A DNA stretch of 64,000 nt from an uncultured Lachnospiraceae bacterium. Lineage in GTDB: Bacteria; Bacillota; Clostridia; Lachnospirales; Lachnospiraceae. The notes beneath the pieces were generated by a model. It had not been told where the DNA came from and did no database searches. It saw only the letters and a program-made list of their open reading frames with translations. A program made the translations under genes and the position numbers. The stretch lies in NCBI GenBank assembly GCA_902780385.1, contig CACZFF010000001.1:42326-106325 (forward strand). The letters are read 5' to 3'. Below, in pieces: positions 1-9,242 of the stretch; the stretch's first letter is position 1, and every line of letters begins with the position of its first letter.

Positions 1-2
1 CG

Positions 3-668
3 ACAAAGGGCGGTATTATCGATGCACAGACCGGATTGTCTGTAGAAGGCATACAGCTTCGGTTCTTTGAAGAAGGAGAAACTTCCGGAGAACCCGTCGC
101 AGAGACTGTGACAGGTTCAAGCGGCGATTATGAAGTAAGTCTTCCTCCCGGACTCTATACTGTGGAGGCATCCGGAGACGGATATGTGACAGTTACCTTC
201 GACTTGAGAGTTGGCGAGTATGACACAGAAGTAGAGGAAGATTTTGTCGTCACAAGGGAACTTTCTGAAGGAGAAGTGCGCATTGTTCTTGAATGGGGAG
301 CAACTCCTACAGACCTGGATTCCCATCTGATCGGCGCGACGGACAGCGGTACGGATTGTCATGTTTATTTTGTAAATATGACATGCAGCAACGGAGACGG
401 AACTGTTGCAGAACTTGATCTGGATGATACATCCAGTTACGGACCGGAGACTACGACGATCCATAATATTAACGGCAAATATAATTTTGCCGTGAACAAT
501 TATACTCCTTCGACGGGTTCTTTGTCTGAGAGCGGTGCCACGGTGACAGTCTATCTTCCCGGACAGTCTCCCGCGCATTTCTCGGTAGGGAGTGATGGTT
601 CTGTCGATGGCGACTGGTGGTATGTGTGCACGATCGATCATGGTGTGCTGAAAAGCTATGACGGCTGA
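3..668 (+). CDS. C-terminal part of an extracellular protein with carboxypeptidase-regulatory-like and YfaP-type domains (5' end outside the window)
   Basis: The reading frame is open from base 3, so the gene starts upstream of the window; the first in-frame start codon visible (TTG at 36) falls inside a beta-sandwich and is not the true start. The first ~70 residues look like a carboxypeptidase regulatory-like repeat (G-x-I-x-D-A-x-T-G-x-x-V near the start, then PPGLYTVEASGDGY). Residues from about 90 on carry the VRIVLEWGATPTDLDSHL pattern typical of YfaP/DUF2135-type domains. No membrane anchor or sorting signal is seen at the C-terminus. It precedes the T7SS machinery on the same strand, separated by a palindromic repeat. 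A role in the secretion island cannot be decided from the fragment. Confidence 0.75.
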   Translation, partial: TKGGIIDAQTGLSVEGIQLRFFEEGETSGEPVAETVTGSSGDYEVSLPPGLYTVEASGDGYVTVTFDLRVGEYDTEVEEDFVVTRELSEGEVRIVLEWGATPTDLDSHLIGATDSGTDCHVYFVNMTCSNGDGTVAELDLDDTSSYGPETTTIHNINGKYNFAVNNYTPSTGSLSESGATVTVYLPGQSPAHFSVGSDGSVDGDWWYVCTIDHGVLKSYDG

Positions 669-699
669 ATGAAATCCGATCGTGAAAAGAACATTTGTT

Positions 700-853
700 G
701 TTACTATTCACGGTCTCTGCATTCGAGGTGTTTTTGCATGGTTTTTTCATGCAAAAACCCGAGTAAAACGGCGTTTGCCCATGCTCGAAGAGCATTTGGA
801 ATGGGCAAACGCAAGTTACTATTCACAGTTCCGAAGGGACTGTGAATAGTAAC
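700..853. repeat. Interspersed palindromic repeat, copy 1
   Basis: The stretch opens with GTTACTATTCAC and closes with its inverse GTGAATAGTAAC. It contains three nested hairpins: a GCATG/CATGC-centred arm with T- and A-runs, a GTTTGCCCAT...ATGGGCAAAC arm, and a terminal hairpin. Its layout (GTTAC...CTGCATTCGAGG, T-rich arm, CCGAGT...ACGGCG, GTTAC...GTAAC) matches the elements at 8511, 42427 and 51617. The body sequence has diverged. Confidence 0.7.
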
Positions 854-878
854 ACATATATTTTCTGTCGGATGACTT

Positions 879-1874
879 ATGAAAGGGAGCATGGTGACTG
901 AAATGACAACAATGGAATGGATTATGGTCACAGAAGTGATCGTGTTGGCAGTGCTGGCAGTTTTGCTCGTATGCCTGGTTGCGCGAAGCAGAAGAAATGA
1001 CGCAGGCGGCAGAAATAATCAGCAGGCAATGGGAAGAAACCAGGGCAGGGTACCCGGCTCCTTTGCAGCAGGACAGCAGACTTATGTAAACGGAAACGGA
1101 TACAGGAGTGCTTTCCCGGCAAATCCCGAACAGAATACGGCGTATGGGATGACATATTACGGCCAGCCCATGTATCCGCAGAATTCCTTTGACAGCACTG
1201 TATACGGACCGGGAACACTTCCTGTGCGGCCGGGTTCCAATATGCCTGCAAATTTCGGGGCATATGGAAACCAGGGATATTATGGAAATAACATGAATGC
1301 AGCCGGCCAGGCTTACAACATGCCCCAGGGGACAATGAATCCGGGATATGGTGCCGGATATATATCTTCCCCTGTGATTGGAGAAGAGCGGACAGTCCTT
1401 GTCAATTATCCCGGAAGGGATTCCTCGTCCGGACATAAAAACAGAAACAGGACGGAACGAAAAGCACAGAAGTCACAGCATGCAGGCTCTCAAATAAATC
1501 TTGAAAAACCGGAGGTTTTCCAGAATACGGCCAATAATGAGTATCCGCACTCCCGCTGGCGGGTGGATTTCATGGAAATGTCCTCCGGCAGGCAGGTGTC
1601 ACGTGATTTCAGGGATGAACTGATCGTCGGCCGCCAGATGCCGGCACCCATGGAGTCCGGCCGGCTCTACTTAAGTATGGACGCGACCGTGAGCAGAGCG
1701 CAGTTCTGCCTGTATGCGACTGAGGATGGCATTATGATTGAAAATCTGTCCAATGTAAATGTCACTCGCAAAAACGGGTATCCGCTGTGGCAGCCGGTCC
1801 TGCTGGAAGAGGGTGACATCCTTGAGATGGGCAGGATGCGCTATATGGTGAAGGGGATCCATCCGGCAGCATGA
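879..1874 (+). CDS. Membrane-anchored FHA domain protein
   Basis: A single N-terminal membrane segment (about residues 14-36, ending in ARSRR) is followed by a ~185-residue low-complexity linker rich in Gly, Tyr, Asn, Gln and Pro, then a C-terminal FHA domain (about residues 228-331) with the DELIVGR strand, the SRAQF motif in place of S-x-x-H, and ENLSNVN. FHA domains bind phosphothreonine, so the probable partners are substrates of the island's own Ser/Thr kinases. The linker and FHA domain should be cytosolic. The start is uncertain: ATG 879 is the longest option, while AAAGGGAG (882-889) would better serve GTG 894 or ATG 903. It is the first of four FHA-containing proteins around EssC. 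Confidence 0.85.
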   Translation: MKGSMVTEMTTMEWIMVTEVIVLAVLAVLLVCLVARSRRNDAGGRNNQQAMGRNQGRVPGSFAAGQQTYVNGNGYRSAFPANPEQNTAYGMTYYGQPMYPQNSFDSTVYGPGTLPVRPGSNMPANFGAYGNQGYYGNNMNAAGQAYNMPQGTMNPGYGAGYISSPVIGEERTVLVNYPGRDSSSGHKNRNRTERKAQKSQHAGSQINLEKPEVFQNTANNEYPHSRWRVDFMEMSSGRQVSRDFRDELIVGRQMPAPMESGRLYLSMDATVSRAQFCLYATEDGIMIENLSNVNVTRKNGYPLWQPVLLEEGDILEMGRMRYMVKGIHPAA

Positions 1875-1970
1875 TCCCTTCACGGCTTTCGCCTATGTGA
1901 GAATGCTGCAGGATGCCGCCCGGCAAAGGCGCTCCTCTATGAGAGATAAGTATAAACGCTCCGCGAGGAT

Positions 1971-2043
1971 GCGCGCGGGTGCGGTTCGGAAGATGTTGAT
2001 TGTCTTTGCATGGCAAAGACAAATCAACCCGCACCCGGCGCGC
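1971..2043. repeat. Long imperfect inverted repeat upstream of the second FHA gene
   Basis: GCGCGCGGGTGCGG at 1971 pairs with CCGCACCCGGCGCGC ending at 2043, with one bulged base. An inner arm, TTGATTGTCTTTGC / GCAAAGACAAATCAA, is centred near 2012. It has the two-arm layout of the island's other palindromic elements but a different sequence. No T-run follows, so it is not a simple terminator. Confidence 0.65.
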
Positions 2044-2083
2044 AGGACTCGCAGGCGAGTCTTGAAAAAGGAACCATTCAATT

Positions 2084-2629
2084 ATGAACAACCCGTCGAT
2101 GCTGATCGTGATCATCGCCGTGCTGACCTCTGCGGCAGTTTCGATCATACTGGTCGTGCAGAACAACCGCCGCAAAAGCGCTATACGCGAATTGAATAAT
2201 GCCGCGCGCAAGCTTGTCAAGGAGCAGAATCTCAGCACCAGCCTGCGCAATGAAGATGCACCGGGTTCTGAAAATAAAACTCCTCCCCGGGGACGTGTCA
2301 GGATGGTGGTCGGACTCGAGTGGAAGGACCGGGAAAAGGAATCTTATGTGTTTGATCCCATGGAGGGGATCCGCATCGGGCGCGGACCGCAGAACAACAA
2401 TGTGATCATTCCGGACGACGAGGTTTCTCTTCATCACTGTGTGCTGTATCAGGCTTCGTCGGATCTTGTCCTGGAGGATCTTCATTCTACCAACGGAACA
2501 GTTCTCATGCACGGACTGAATAAGAGAAGAATCCGGGGGCGAGTGCGCATTTTCGACGGGGACAGGATCTGTGTCGGATCCACAGAGATGACAGTGCATG
2601 TGTTCTGGATCGATTCGGCATATATCTGA
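2084..2629 (+). CDS. Membrane-anchored FHA domain protein
   Basis: The 181-residue protein has an N-terminal membrane segment (about residues 5-26), a short charged linker, and an FHA domain from about residue 75. The full phosphothreonine-binding signature is visible: IRIGRG, then SLHHCVLY (S-x-x-H), then LHSTNGTVL. This copy therefore looks binding-competent, unlike the one at 879 with SRAQ. A weak AAAGGAA lies upstream of ATG 2084. It sits 133 bases before the EssC gene and probably shares its transcript. Confidence 0.88.
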   Translation: MNNPSMLIVIIAVLTSAAVSIILVVQNNRRKSAIRELNNAARKLVKEQNLSTSLRNEDAPGSENKTPPRGRVRMVVGLEWKDREKESYVFDPMEGIRIGRGPQNNNVIIPDDEVSLHHCVLYQASSDLVLEDLHSTNGTVLMHGLNKRRIRGRVRIFDGDRICVGSTEMTVHVFWIDSAYI

Positions 2630-2761
2630 TGGAAACGACTGATGACAGCAGGCTGAACAGCAGCCTGGTCTTGCCGATGAGACAGGGCCCGAGCAAGGGC
2701 CTGGTCTGCATACGATGAGCGGCATTTGTTTTAAGGGGTAGTACAGAAACGGAGAAACTGC

Positions 2762-5700
2762 ATGATTCTGCTGATTTATAACGAAATGGTCTGCAGGGAG
2801 GAACTGCTTCCCAACGTTTATGACACGGATTACCGGGTCCGCCTGCATAAGAGTATCTACAGCCTGCATGATGACATCACGCTGCAGCTGGAGCGGACGG
2901 CCGTCGGTTGGACGCTGCGGAGTGCCTGGGATTACCAGGTGTTTTCAGACCGGGGACCTGTCAAGGAGCTGCTTCTTGAGAAGGAGCAGATTCTGCAGAT
3001 CCGCACCCGCTTCCAGGAAAACCTAATCGTCATGACTGCGGATGTGCCCATCGCTTTTCATGTGATGGAGAAATATGACGTCTCCAGAGTCGGGGATATC
3101 AGTATCGGCGTCGGGCAGGAAAACACGATCTGCTACTCTTTTATGGGACTGATCAGCGGCGTGCATGCATACCTGCGGCACAGCCGGGACGGATGGACCA
3201 TTGTCGATAACAGCAAGAACGGCGTTTTCATCGGAAATCAGCGTATGCGCGGCAGCAGAAAGCTCAAGTTCGGGGACAGGATCGATATTTTCGGCCTGCA
3301 CCTGATCTTTATGGATCCGATTTTGCTGGTTGGAAGCAATTGCGGCTCACTGTATGTGGATGAAGGACGTCTGGAATCCATGTCGATCAGTGTGCCCTCC
3401 GCTGTAAAAGAGGACATACAGGATATTTCCGGGAAACAGGAGACTGAAAGCTGGTTCAATCGTTCTCCCAGAAACCTTCCGTCCCTGTACACCGACCCCA
3501 TCGAGATCGAGGCGCCGCCTTCACCGCGGCAGCAGAAGCAGCGGCCGGCCTACATGGTGATCGGCCCCGCATTTACCATGGCGATCCCCATGTCGCTGGG
3601 ATGCCTCATGTCGGTCATTGCCTCCCAGTTTTCCGGCAGAAATGCCGGTGTGTTCATGTACACAGGACTCATTACGGCTGTCGGCGCAGCTGTCATCGGC
3701 GCGGTCTGGGCCATCCTGAACATGAACTATACCAAGAAGGAACAGGCGGAGGATGAAGAACAGCGTTTCAACGCCTACAGCAATTATCTTGTTGAGATCG
3801 CGGACAGGGTGCAGGCCCAGTATCGCCACAACACATCTGCCATGAACGCGATCTACCCGTCGGCGCGGGAATGCGTTCAGTATGGGCGCAGGGAGCCCCG
3901 CCTGTGGAACAGAAACTTCACACATGCGGATTTCCTGTATACCCGTCTGGGACTCGGCGACAGTCCCTTCCAGGTGGAAATCAATGTTCCCAAGGAAAAA
4001 TTCTCACTCATCAATGATACTTTGCAGAAAAAACCCCAGGTGATCCGGGATGAATTCCATATGCTCCATCAGGTGCCGGTCGGCGTAGACCTGATGCAGC
4101 ATGGTCTGGTCGGAATCGTGGGCGGCGCGGGAAAACGCGGCGCTCTTCAAATGATGCATACCATCGTTGCGGAGATCGCGGCGGCACACTGCTATACAGA
4201 TGTGAAATTTGTCTTTATCTATGACGAAGAAGACTATGCTTCACTGGAGGACTGGGAATGCATGCGCTGGCTCCCCCATGTGTGGTCCGAGGATAAGAGC
4301 ACGCGTTATATGGCCGCAAACGAGATCGAAGTGCGCGATATCTTCTTTGAATTGTCCAATATCCTGCGCACCCGTGTGGAGAACAGTGCAGCTCCCGGAG
4401 GGGCGCGCAAGGGCGCCATTGCCAAACCGCATTATGTGATCTTCGTGTCGGATCCGTCCATCCTTGAAGGAGAGATCCTGACCAAATATATCTACGATGC
4501 ACAGCCCCTGTACGGGCTTACAACATTCCTGATGGTAGAGACGGTCGAACAGCTTCCCAATGCCTGTGAGACAGTCATTGAGAACGATCAGTTCTTCCAG
4601 GGCATTTACAACCTCATGGACATGCAGGAGGAGAAGCGCAATTCCTTCGTGCCGGATGTGGTCAGCCGCGAGGAAATGGAGAATTTCGGAAAACGGCTGG
4701 CGAATATCCGTGTGCGTGAGATCGAATCCAACAGTGAGATCCCGACCGGCATCAGCTTCTTTGAGATGTACCATGTAAATACGCTCCAGGAATTCAACGT
4801 GCTGGAGCGCTGGCGCAAAAACAGAAACTATAACAGCATGAAGGCTCTTGTCGGCGTCAAGGCCGGCGGAACGGACTGCTATCTGGATATCCATGAGAAA
4901 TTCCACGGACCTCACGGCCTGGTGGCGGGCACCACTGGATCCGGTAAATCCGAGACTCTTCAGACTTATATCCTCTCACTGGCGGTCAACTTCAGCCCCG
5001 AGGATGTCAGCTTTTTCATTATCGACTTCAAAGGCGGCGGTATGGCCAACCTCTTCTCAGGCCTGCCTCATCTGGCTGGACAGATCTCCAACCTGTCCGG
5101 CAACCAGGTGCGCCGCGCCATGATCAGTATCAAGAGTGAAAATATGCGCCGGCAGCGCATCTTCGCCCAGAACGGTGTCAATAATATCAATCTCTATACC
5201 CGTCTGTATAAGAGCCACGAGGCGAGTGTACCGGTGCCGCATCTGTTTATCATCATCGACGAGTTCGCAGAACTCAAGCGTGAGGAACCTGAGTTCATGC
5301 AGGAGCTCATCAGCGTCGCCCAGGTCGGACGTTCCCTTGGTGTGCACCTGATCCTGGCGACACAGAAGCCCAGCGGTACTGTGGATGACAACATCTGGTC
5401 GAACTCCAAGTTCCGTCTGTGCCTGCGTGTGCAGGACAGGCAGGACAGTATGGACATGCTTCATAAGCCGGATGCGGCCTTCCTGACACAGGCCGGACGG
5501 TGCTTTTTGCAGGTCGGCAACGACGAAATCTTTGAGCTCTTCCAGTCCGGATTCAGCGGTGCCGTTTATACGGAGGGAGAGGGCAAATCCAGCGCAGCAG
5601 CTTCCATGATCGGCCGCACGGGCAAAGCGGATCTTGTGGGTGCCAGGAAAAAACGCTCCGATACAGCGAATGAATCTGAAAAGGGTCAGTCTGCTGCAGC

Positions 5701-7636
5701 AGGGGCTCCTGCAAAGAAATCTGCTGTCAAGGAGACGACACAGCTGGATGCAGTGATCGCTTATCTGGATGACCTCGTGAAAAGAGCCGGATACAAGAAG
5801 AGCGATCAGCTCTGGCTCCCTGTGCTTCCCGAAGCACTTTATCTGCGCAGCCTTATTGAGATGGAGGAGGAAGCCGTTCCCGGATCTGCGGATCTGTATT
5901 TCGACGGGGAGACCTGGGCAGCATCCGCCGGTGAGATCCTTCCCGGGGAGAAGACCGGAACATCATCAGATACCGGTGCATTGCGGGTCCGCCGTCATCC
6001 CGGTAAATGGCATCTGGAGACGATCATCGGTCTCTACGACGATCCGGAGCAGCAGGCGCAGCGGCCCCTTCACATTGATTTCACTGATGGAGGCCATCTG
6101 GCTGTCTGCGGACAGGTCGTCAGCGGTAAGAGTACCTTCCTGCAGTCGCTGATCTACGGCCTCATCAATCGATATACTCCGCAGGCGCTGCAGGTCTACC
6201 TGCTCGACTTTTCCAGCAACATGCTGGGCTGCTTTGCAGATGCGCCCCATGTCGGAGGCATTGTGACCGATGTCCAGGAGGACCGGCAGGAGAAGTTCTT
6301 CCATATGCTGTCCACCTTGATGGACGAGCGGCGTTCAGCGCTGCAGGGCGGTAACTTTGCCCAGTATGTACAGGCCTACGGCATGAAGCTGCCGGCTGTA
6401 CTGGTCGTGATCGATAACTATGCGGGCTTCCGCACAAAGACAAACGATAAATATGATGATGTCCTCCTGCGCCTGTCAAGAGAGGGTGTGGGATATGGTA
6501 TCTTCCTGGTGGTCTCAGCGGCAGGTTTCGGAATCAACGACATCCCTTCGAGGATCGGCGACAACCTGCGCACGATCATTTCTCTGGAACAGCCGGATAA
6601 ATTCAAGTACATGGAGATCATCCGCCGCACGCATCTGCAGATCATCCCGGAGACAAACGTCAAGGGCAGGGGTCTTGCCCTGGTGGATGACAGGCCTCTG
6701 GAATTCCAGACAGTTCTGTGCATGGAGGCGGAGGACGACTTCTCCCGCGGCCAGAAGATCGCCGCGGAGTGTCAGCAGATGAGGGATGCCTGGAAGGGCG
6801 AGCCCGCCAGACGCATTCCGGAGATTCCCGAGAATCCTACTCTGGGCATTCTGGAGACGGATTACCGCTATCGGCATGCCCTTGGGGAGCGGACCCTGCT
6901 TCCCTTCGGCTATTTTGCCCAGGATGCCTCGATCGCGTCCGTGGACCTGCTGCATAACTATTGCTTCATGATCACGGGCAGGGCCAGAAGCGGCAAGACG
7001 AACCTGCTCCGCCTGCTCCTGCATGCCGCCGCGAAGACAGAGGCGGACCGCGTCATTATCGAGAAAAAGACCTCCGAATTTACCGATTTCGAAAAACAGG
7101 CAGCTGTCTACGATGCGCGCTATGTCTCTGACGGCAAGGAGATTTACACCTACTTCAGCGAGTTGCTGCCGGAATTCGCACGCCGCAACAAGATCAAGCG
7201 CTCGCTGATCGAATCCGGCATGGATGAGACGGATGTCGCGGTAAAGATGATGGAAGAGAAGCCTATCTTCATTTTCATCGCGGATATGAATGACTTCATG
7301 ACCATGGTCTACAAAAGAGAGGCCGGAGCCGGAGATGTCTCCGGTTTCCTGGAGAACATCACGGAAAAAGGTTCCATGCACAACATCTTCTTCTTCGCAT
7401 GCCTGCGTATCGAGGATGATATGGGCCTTCGGGGATATCGTGCCTATAACCATTACTGCTCCTACAAGAAGGGAGTGCATCTGGGAGGCAATCTCCAGGG
7501 CCAGAAGATCTTCAACTTCCAGAACATTCCTTTCAATCAGTCGTCTAAGACGCTGAAGAAGGGATTCGGGCATATGTCCTCCGATGAAGAGGAAGGCATC
7601 GGCATCGATGTTGTGATCCCTCTTGCCAAGATGTAA
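2762..7636 (+). CDS. essC: EssC-type T7SS ATPase with N-terminal FHA and three FtsK/SpoIIIE domains
   Basis: This is the membrane ATPase that recruits WXG100 and effector substrates and powers type VII secretion. An FHA-like domain lies at about residues 105-185. Two membrane segments follow at about 263-290 and 296-321, then a long cytosolic part with three FtsK/SpoIIIE-type ATPase modules. Walker A motifs are at G723 (GTTGSGKS), G1117 (GQVVSGKS) and G1406 (GRARSGKT). Domain 1 has a full Walker B (IIIDEF, D833-E834). Domains 2 and 3 have VVIDNY (D1218) and FIADMN (D1508), so they lack the usual glutamate. The length of 1624 residues is slightly above the ~1480-1500 of the staphylococcal and bacillar proteins. 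GGAG at 2751 with a 7-base gap supports ATG 2762. Confidence 0.96.
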   Translation: MILLIYNEMVCREELLPNVYDTDYRVRLHKSIYSLHDDITLQLERTAVGWTLRSAWDYQVFSDRGPVKELLLEKEQILQIRTRFQENLIVMTADVPIAFHVMEKYDVSRVGDISIGVGQENTICYSFMGLISGVHAYLRHSRDGWTIVDNSKNGVFIGNQRMRGSRKLKFGDRIDIFGLHLIFMDPILLVGSNCGSLYVDEGRLESMSISVPSAVKEDIQDISGKQETESWFNRSPRNLPSLYTDPIEIEAPPSPRQQKQRPAYMVIGPAFTMAIPMSLGCLMSVIASQFSGRNAGVFMYTGLITAVGAAVIGAVWAILNMNYTKKEQAEDEEQRFNAYSNYLVEIADRVQAQYRHNTSAMNAIYPSARECVQYGRREPRLWNRNFTHADFLYTRLGLGDSPFQVEINVPKEKFSLINDTLQKKPQVIRDEFHMLHQVPVGVDLMQHGLVGIVGGAGKRGALQMMHTIVAEIAAAHCYTDVKFVFIYDEEDYASLEDWECMRWLPHVWSEDKSTRYMAANEIEVRDIFFELSNILRTRVENSAAPGGARKGAIAKPHYVIFVSDPSILEGEILTKYIYDAQPLYGLTTFLMVETVEQLPNACETVIENDQFFQGIYNLMDMQEEKRNSFVPDVVSREEMENFGKRLANIRVREIESNSEIPTGISFFEMYHVNTLQEFNVLERWRKNRNYNSMKALVGVKAGGTDCYLDIHEKFHGPHGLVAGTTGSGKSETLQTYILSLAVNFSPEDVSFFIIDFKGGGMANLFSGLPHLAGQISNLSGNQVRRAMISIKSENMRRQRIFAQNGVNNINLYTRLYKSHEASVPVPHLFIIIDEFAELKREEPEFMQELISVAQVGRSLGVHLILATQKPSGTVDDNIWSNSKFRLCLRVQDRQDSMDMLHKPDAAFLTQAGRCFLQVGNDEIFELFQSGFSGAVYTEGEGKSSAAASMIGRTGKADLVGARKKRSDTANESEKGQSAAAGAPAKKSAVKETTQLDAVIAYLDDLVKRAGYKKSDQLWLPVLPEALYLRSLIEMEEEAVPGSADLYFDGETWAASAGEILPGEKTGTSSDTGALRVRRHPGKWHLETIIGLYDDPEQQAQRPLHIDFTDGGHLAVCGQVVSGKSTFLQSLIYGLINRYTPQALQVYLLDFSSNMLGCFADAPHVGGIVTDVQEDRQEKFFHMLSTLMDERRSALQGGNFAQYVQAYGMKLPAVLVVIDNYAGFRTKTNDKYDDVLLRLSREGVGYGIFLVVSAAGFGINDIPSRIGDNLRTIISLEQPDKFKYMEIIRRTHLQIIPETNVKGRGLALVDDRPLEFQTVLCMEAEDDFSRGQKIAAECQQMRDAWKGEPARRIPEIPENPTLGILETDYRYRHALGERTLLPFGYFAQDASIASVDLLHNYCFMITGRARSGKTNLLRLLLHAAAKTEADRVIIEKKTSEFTDFEKQAAVYDARYVSDGKEIYTYFSELLPEFARRNKIKRSLIESGMDETDVAVKMMEEKPIFIFIADMNDFMTMVYKREAGAGDVSGFLENITEKGSMHNIFFFACLRIEDDMGLRGYRAYNHYCSYKKGVHLGGNLQGQKIFNFQNIPFNQSSKTLKKGFGHMSSDEEEGIGIDVVIPLAKM

Positions 7637-7658
7637 TCCTGTTTGGGGCATAGACAGA

Positions 7659-7687
7659 ATCAATTGTTACAGTAACAATTGATTTTT
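7659..7687 (+). terminator. Probable terminator after essC
   Basis: The near-perfect palindrome ATCAATTGTTAC/GTAACAATTGAT is followed by TTTTT. It is AT-rich, so termination may be partial. It separates essC from the LytTR gene. Confidence 0.55.
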
Positions 7688-7770
7688 GATGCTGAAAGCG
7701 GCTGCCTGTGGCAGCACAGCAGGGTGATATGCCGTAACGTTCAGACTGAACAAAGAAAAGGAATAGAAAC

Positions 7771-8502
7771 ATGATTGCGATGCTTATCGCAGACAGCCGG
7801 ACGAAAGAACGCAGAGCGATCTCTTTTGAGGCGCATGAACAGGCTGCGCGGCAGACAGAAGAATACTGGGAGTGGATGGAGTGCTCCGATGACAGTGAAT
7901 TGAAAAAGCTTGTCGCGGAGGATCCCCGTCTGCACCTCGCCTGTGTGGACATCACCATGAAGGATGCCGTGGAAATGGCGAAGGAGATCCGGGCGCGTTC
8001 CGCAGAGGTCTACATGATCCTGGTCGCGGATATGACGGTCTCTCCGGCGGTCTATATGCGGCCTACGATCGGTGCGGAATCACTTCTTTTGCGGCCTCTG
8101 GACGGCAGCCAGATCCGGGATGTGCTCAGCGAGGCGATCGGAACCTTTGTGAAGCGTTTCCTTGATACCGGTGACCGCAGAGTTTTCGTTCTGGAGAACC
8201 GCGGTGCCCGGGAGCTGATCGAGTATGACCGCATCTGCTATTTTGAATCCAGGGAAAAAAAGCTGTTCTGCAATACAGGCGGGGAGGAATACCCCTTTTA
8301 CGGAACGCTCGACCAGCTGGAAGAACAGCTCGGTGAAGCCTTTATCCGCTGCCACAGGAGTTTTCTGGTCAATAAAGATAAGATAGAGCGTGTCTTTCTC
8401 TCACAGAACTGTCTGGAACTGGAAGGAGACATTGAACTTCCCCTTTCCCGAAGCTGTAAACCGGCTGTCAAGGAATTCATCAAAAAGAATCCCGGGAAAT
8501 AA
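7771..8502 (+). CDS. LytTR-family response regulator with a degenerate receiver
   Basis: The N-terminal ~120 residues resemble a receiver fold. An acidic start (MLIADS) and a candidate phospho-acceptor D60 (ACVDITM) are present, but the usual acidic pair is reduced and the conserved Lys-Pro is Arg-Pro (LLLRPL). The C-terminal half (about 135-240) is a LytTR DNA-binding domain with REKKLFCNTGG and FIRCHRSFLVNKDKIERV. LytTR regulators bind two direct half-sites about 21 bp apart, and five such operators occur in this island (16111, 19415, 23009, 25963, 27439). No histidine kinase is adjacent. AAAGGAA precedes ATG 7771. It is probably the island's transcription activator; that assignment is inference. 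Confidence 0.9.
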   Translation: MIAMLIADSRTKERRAISFEAHEQAARQTEEYWEWMECSDDSELKKLVAEDPRLHLACVDITMKDAVEMAKEIRARSAEVYMILVADMTVSPAVYMRPTIGAESLLLRPLDGSQIRDVLSEAIGTFVKRFLDTGDRRVFVLENRGARELIEYDRICYFESREKKLFCNTGGEEYPFYGTLDQLEEQLGEAFIRCHRSFLVNKDKIERVFLSQNCLELEGDIELPLSRSCKPAVKEFIKKNPGK

Positions 8503-8510
8503 GAGATAAA

Positions 8511-8679
8511 GTTACAATACAGACCCACCTGAAACTCGAGGAGTTTTTCGCGGTTTTTTCGCGAAAAAACCGAGTTGAACGGCGCGCGGCGCGCGTGAAG
8601 CGCATTGACAATGCGAAGCTTTGTTAGCGCCGCGCGCATCGTTACATGTTCACGCCCTCGAGAGAGCGTGAACTGTAAC
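8511..8679. repeat. Interspersed palindromic repeat, copy 2
   Basis: It begins GTTACAATACAGACCCACCTG and ends GAACTGTAAC. Inside are a TTTTTCGCG/CGCGAAAAA arm, a GGCGCGCGGCGCGC/GCGCCGCGCGC arm and a terminal hairpin CACGCCCTCGAGAGAGCGTG. It is closely related to the copies at 42427 and 51617. It lies between the LytTR gene and the next gene. Confidence 0.85.
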
Positions 8680-8717
8680 GAGATGAAGATACGCACAGAT
8701 CAGGACAGGAGCCTATC

Positions 8718-9227
8718 ATGCTGCAAGAGACAGACTATTTACAGAAACAGGAGCCCGAGGAAGGAAAGACCATCCTTCTGTCTTATGATGAAGTCAGAAT
8801 CCTGCTCTACAGTCTGGGGTTTACCAGCTGTGAAGGGATTCATATGCCCGAGAAGCAGTTTTCTCCGGAGGAGATCCTGCAGGCCATGCACGCCATGTAC
8901 AGACGCGGGCTGTTGAGTCCGGTAGATACAGAGGAAGGATCACATTTTGCTATTCGCGGCGATCTGCAGCAGATGCTGAACGCCATGGGAAATCCGGGAG
9001 GAACACTGATCTACCGCCAGGGCGAGACTCTGCCCGGCTTTTCGCCGGAACTGAATAACGGGCGTGAGTTTTTCTGCTATATTGTGCCGGACTATGTCCT
9101 GGTCACGGAAAGAGACTGGACCAGGCGGGATATCCTGCGCCTGCGCGCCATGTCTCCGACGGGCTTTTCGGAATGGAAAGATGCGCGGGAGCGCGAGGCG
9201 GAGGAAGAGCGCTTTGGTTCTGTATAA
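8718..9227 (+). CDS. Uncharacterised 169-residue T7SS-island protein
   Basis: I do not recognise the family. The protein is soluble and acidic, without signal peptide or membrane segment. The first half has a winged-helix-like look (SYDEVRILLYSLGF, then SPEEILQAMHAMYRRGLLSP). The C-terminal half reads as mixed beta followed by a charged helix (WTRRDILRLRAMSPTGFSEW). Lying between the LytTR gene and the EsaB-like gene, 15 bases upstream of the latter, it is probably a cytosolic accessory factor. A secretion chaperone of the EspG/EsaE kind is possible but cannot be shown from sequence alone. Confidence 0.7.
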   Translation: MLQETDYLQKQEPEEGKTILLSYDEVRILLYSLGFTSCEGIHMPEKQFSPEEILQAMHAMYRRGLLSPVDTEEGSHFAIRGDLQQMLNAMGNPGGTLIYRQGETLPGFSPELNNGREFFCYIVPDYVLVTERDWTRRDILRLRAMSPTGFSEWKDAREREAEEERFGSV

Positions 9228-9242
9228 AAGGGGAGCTGAATC

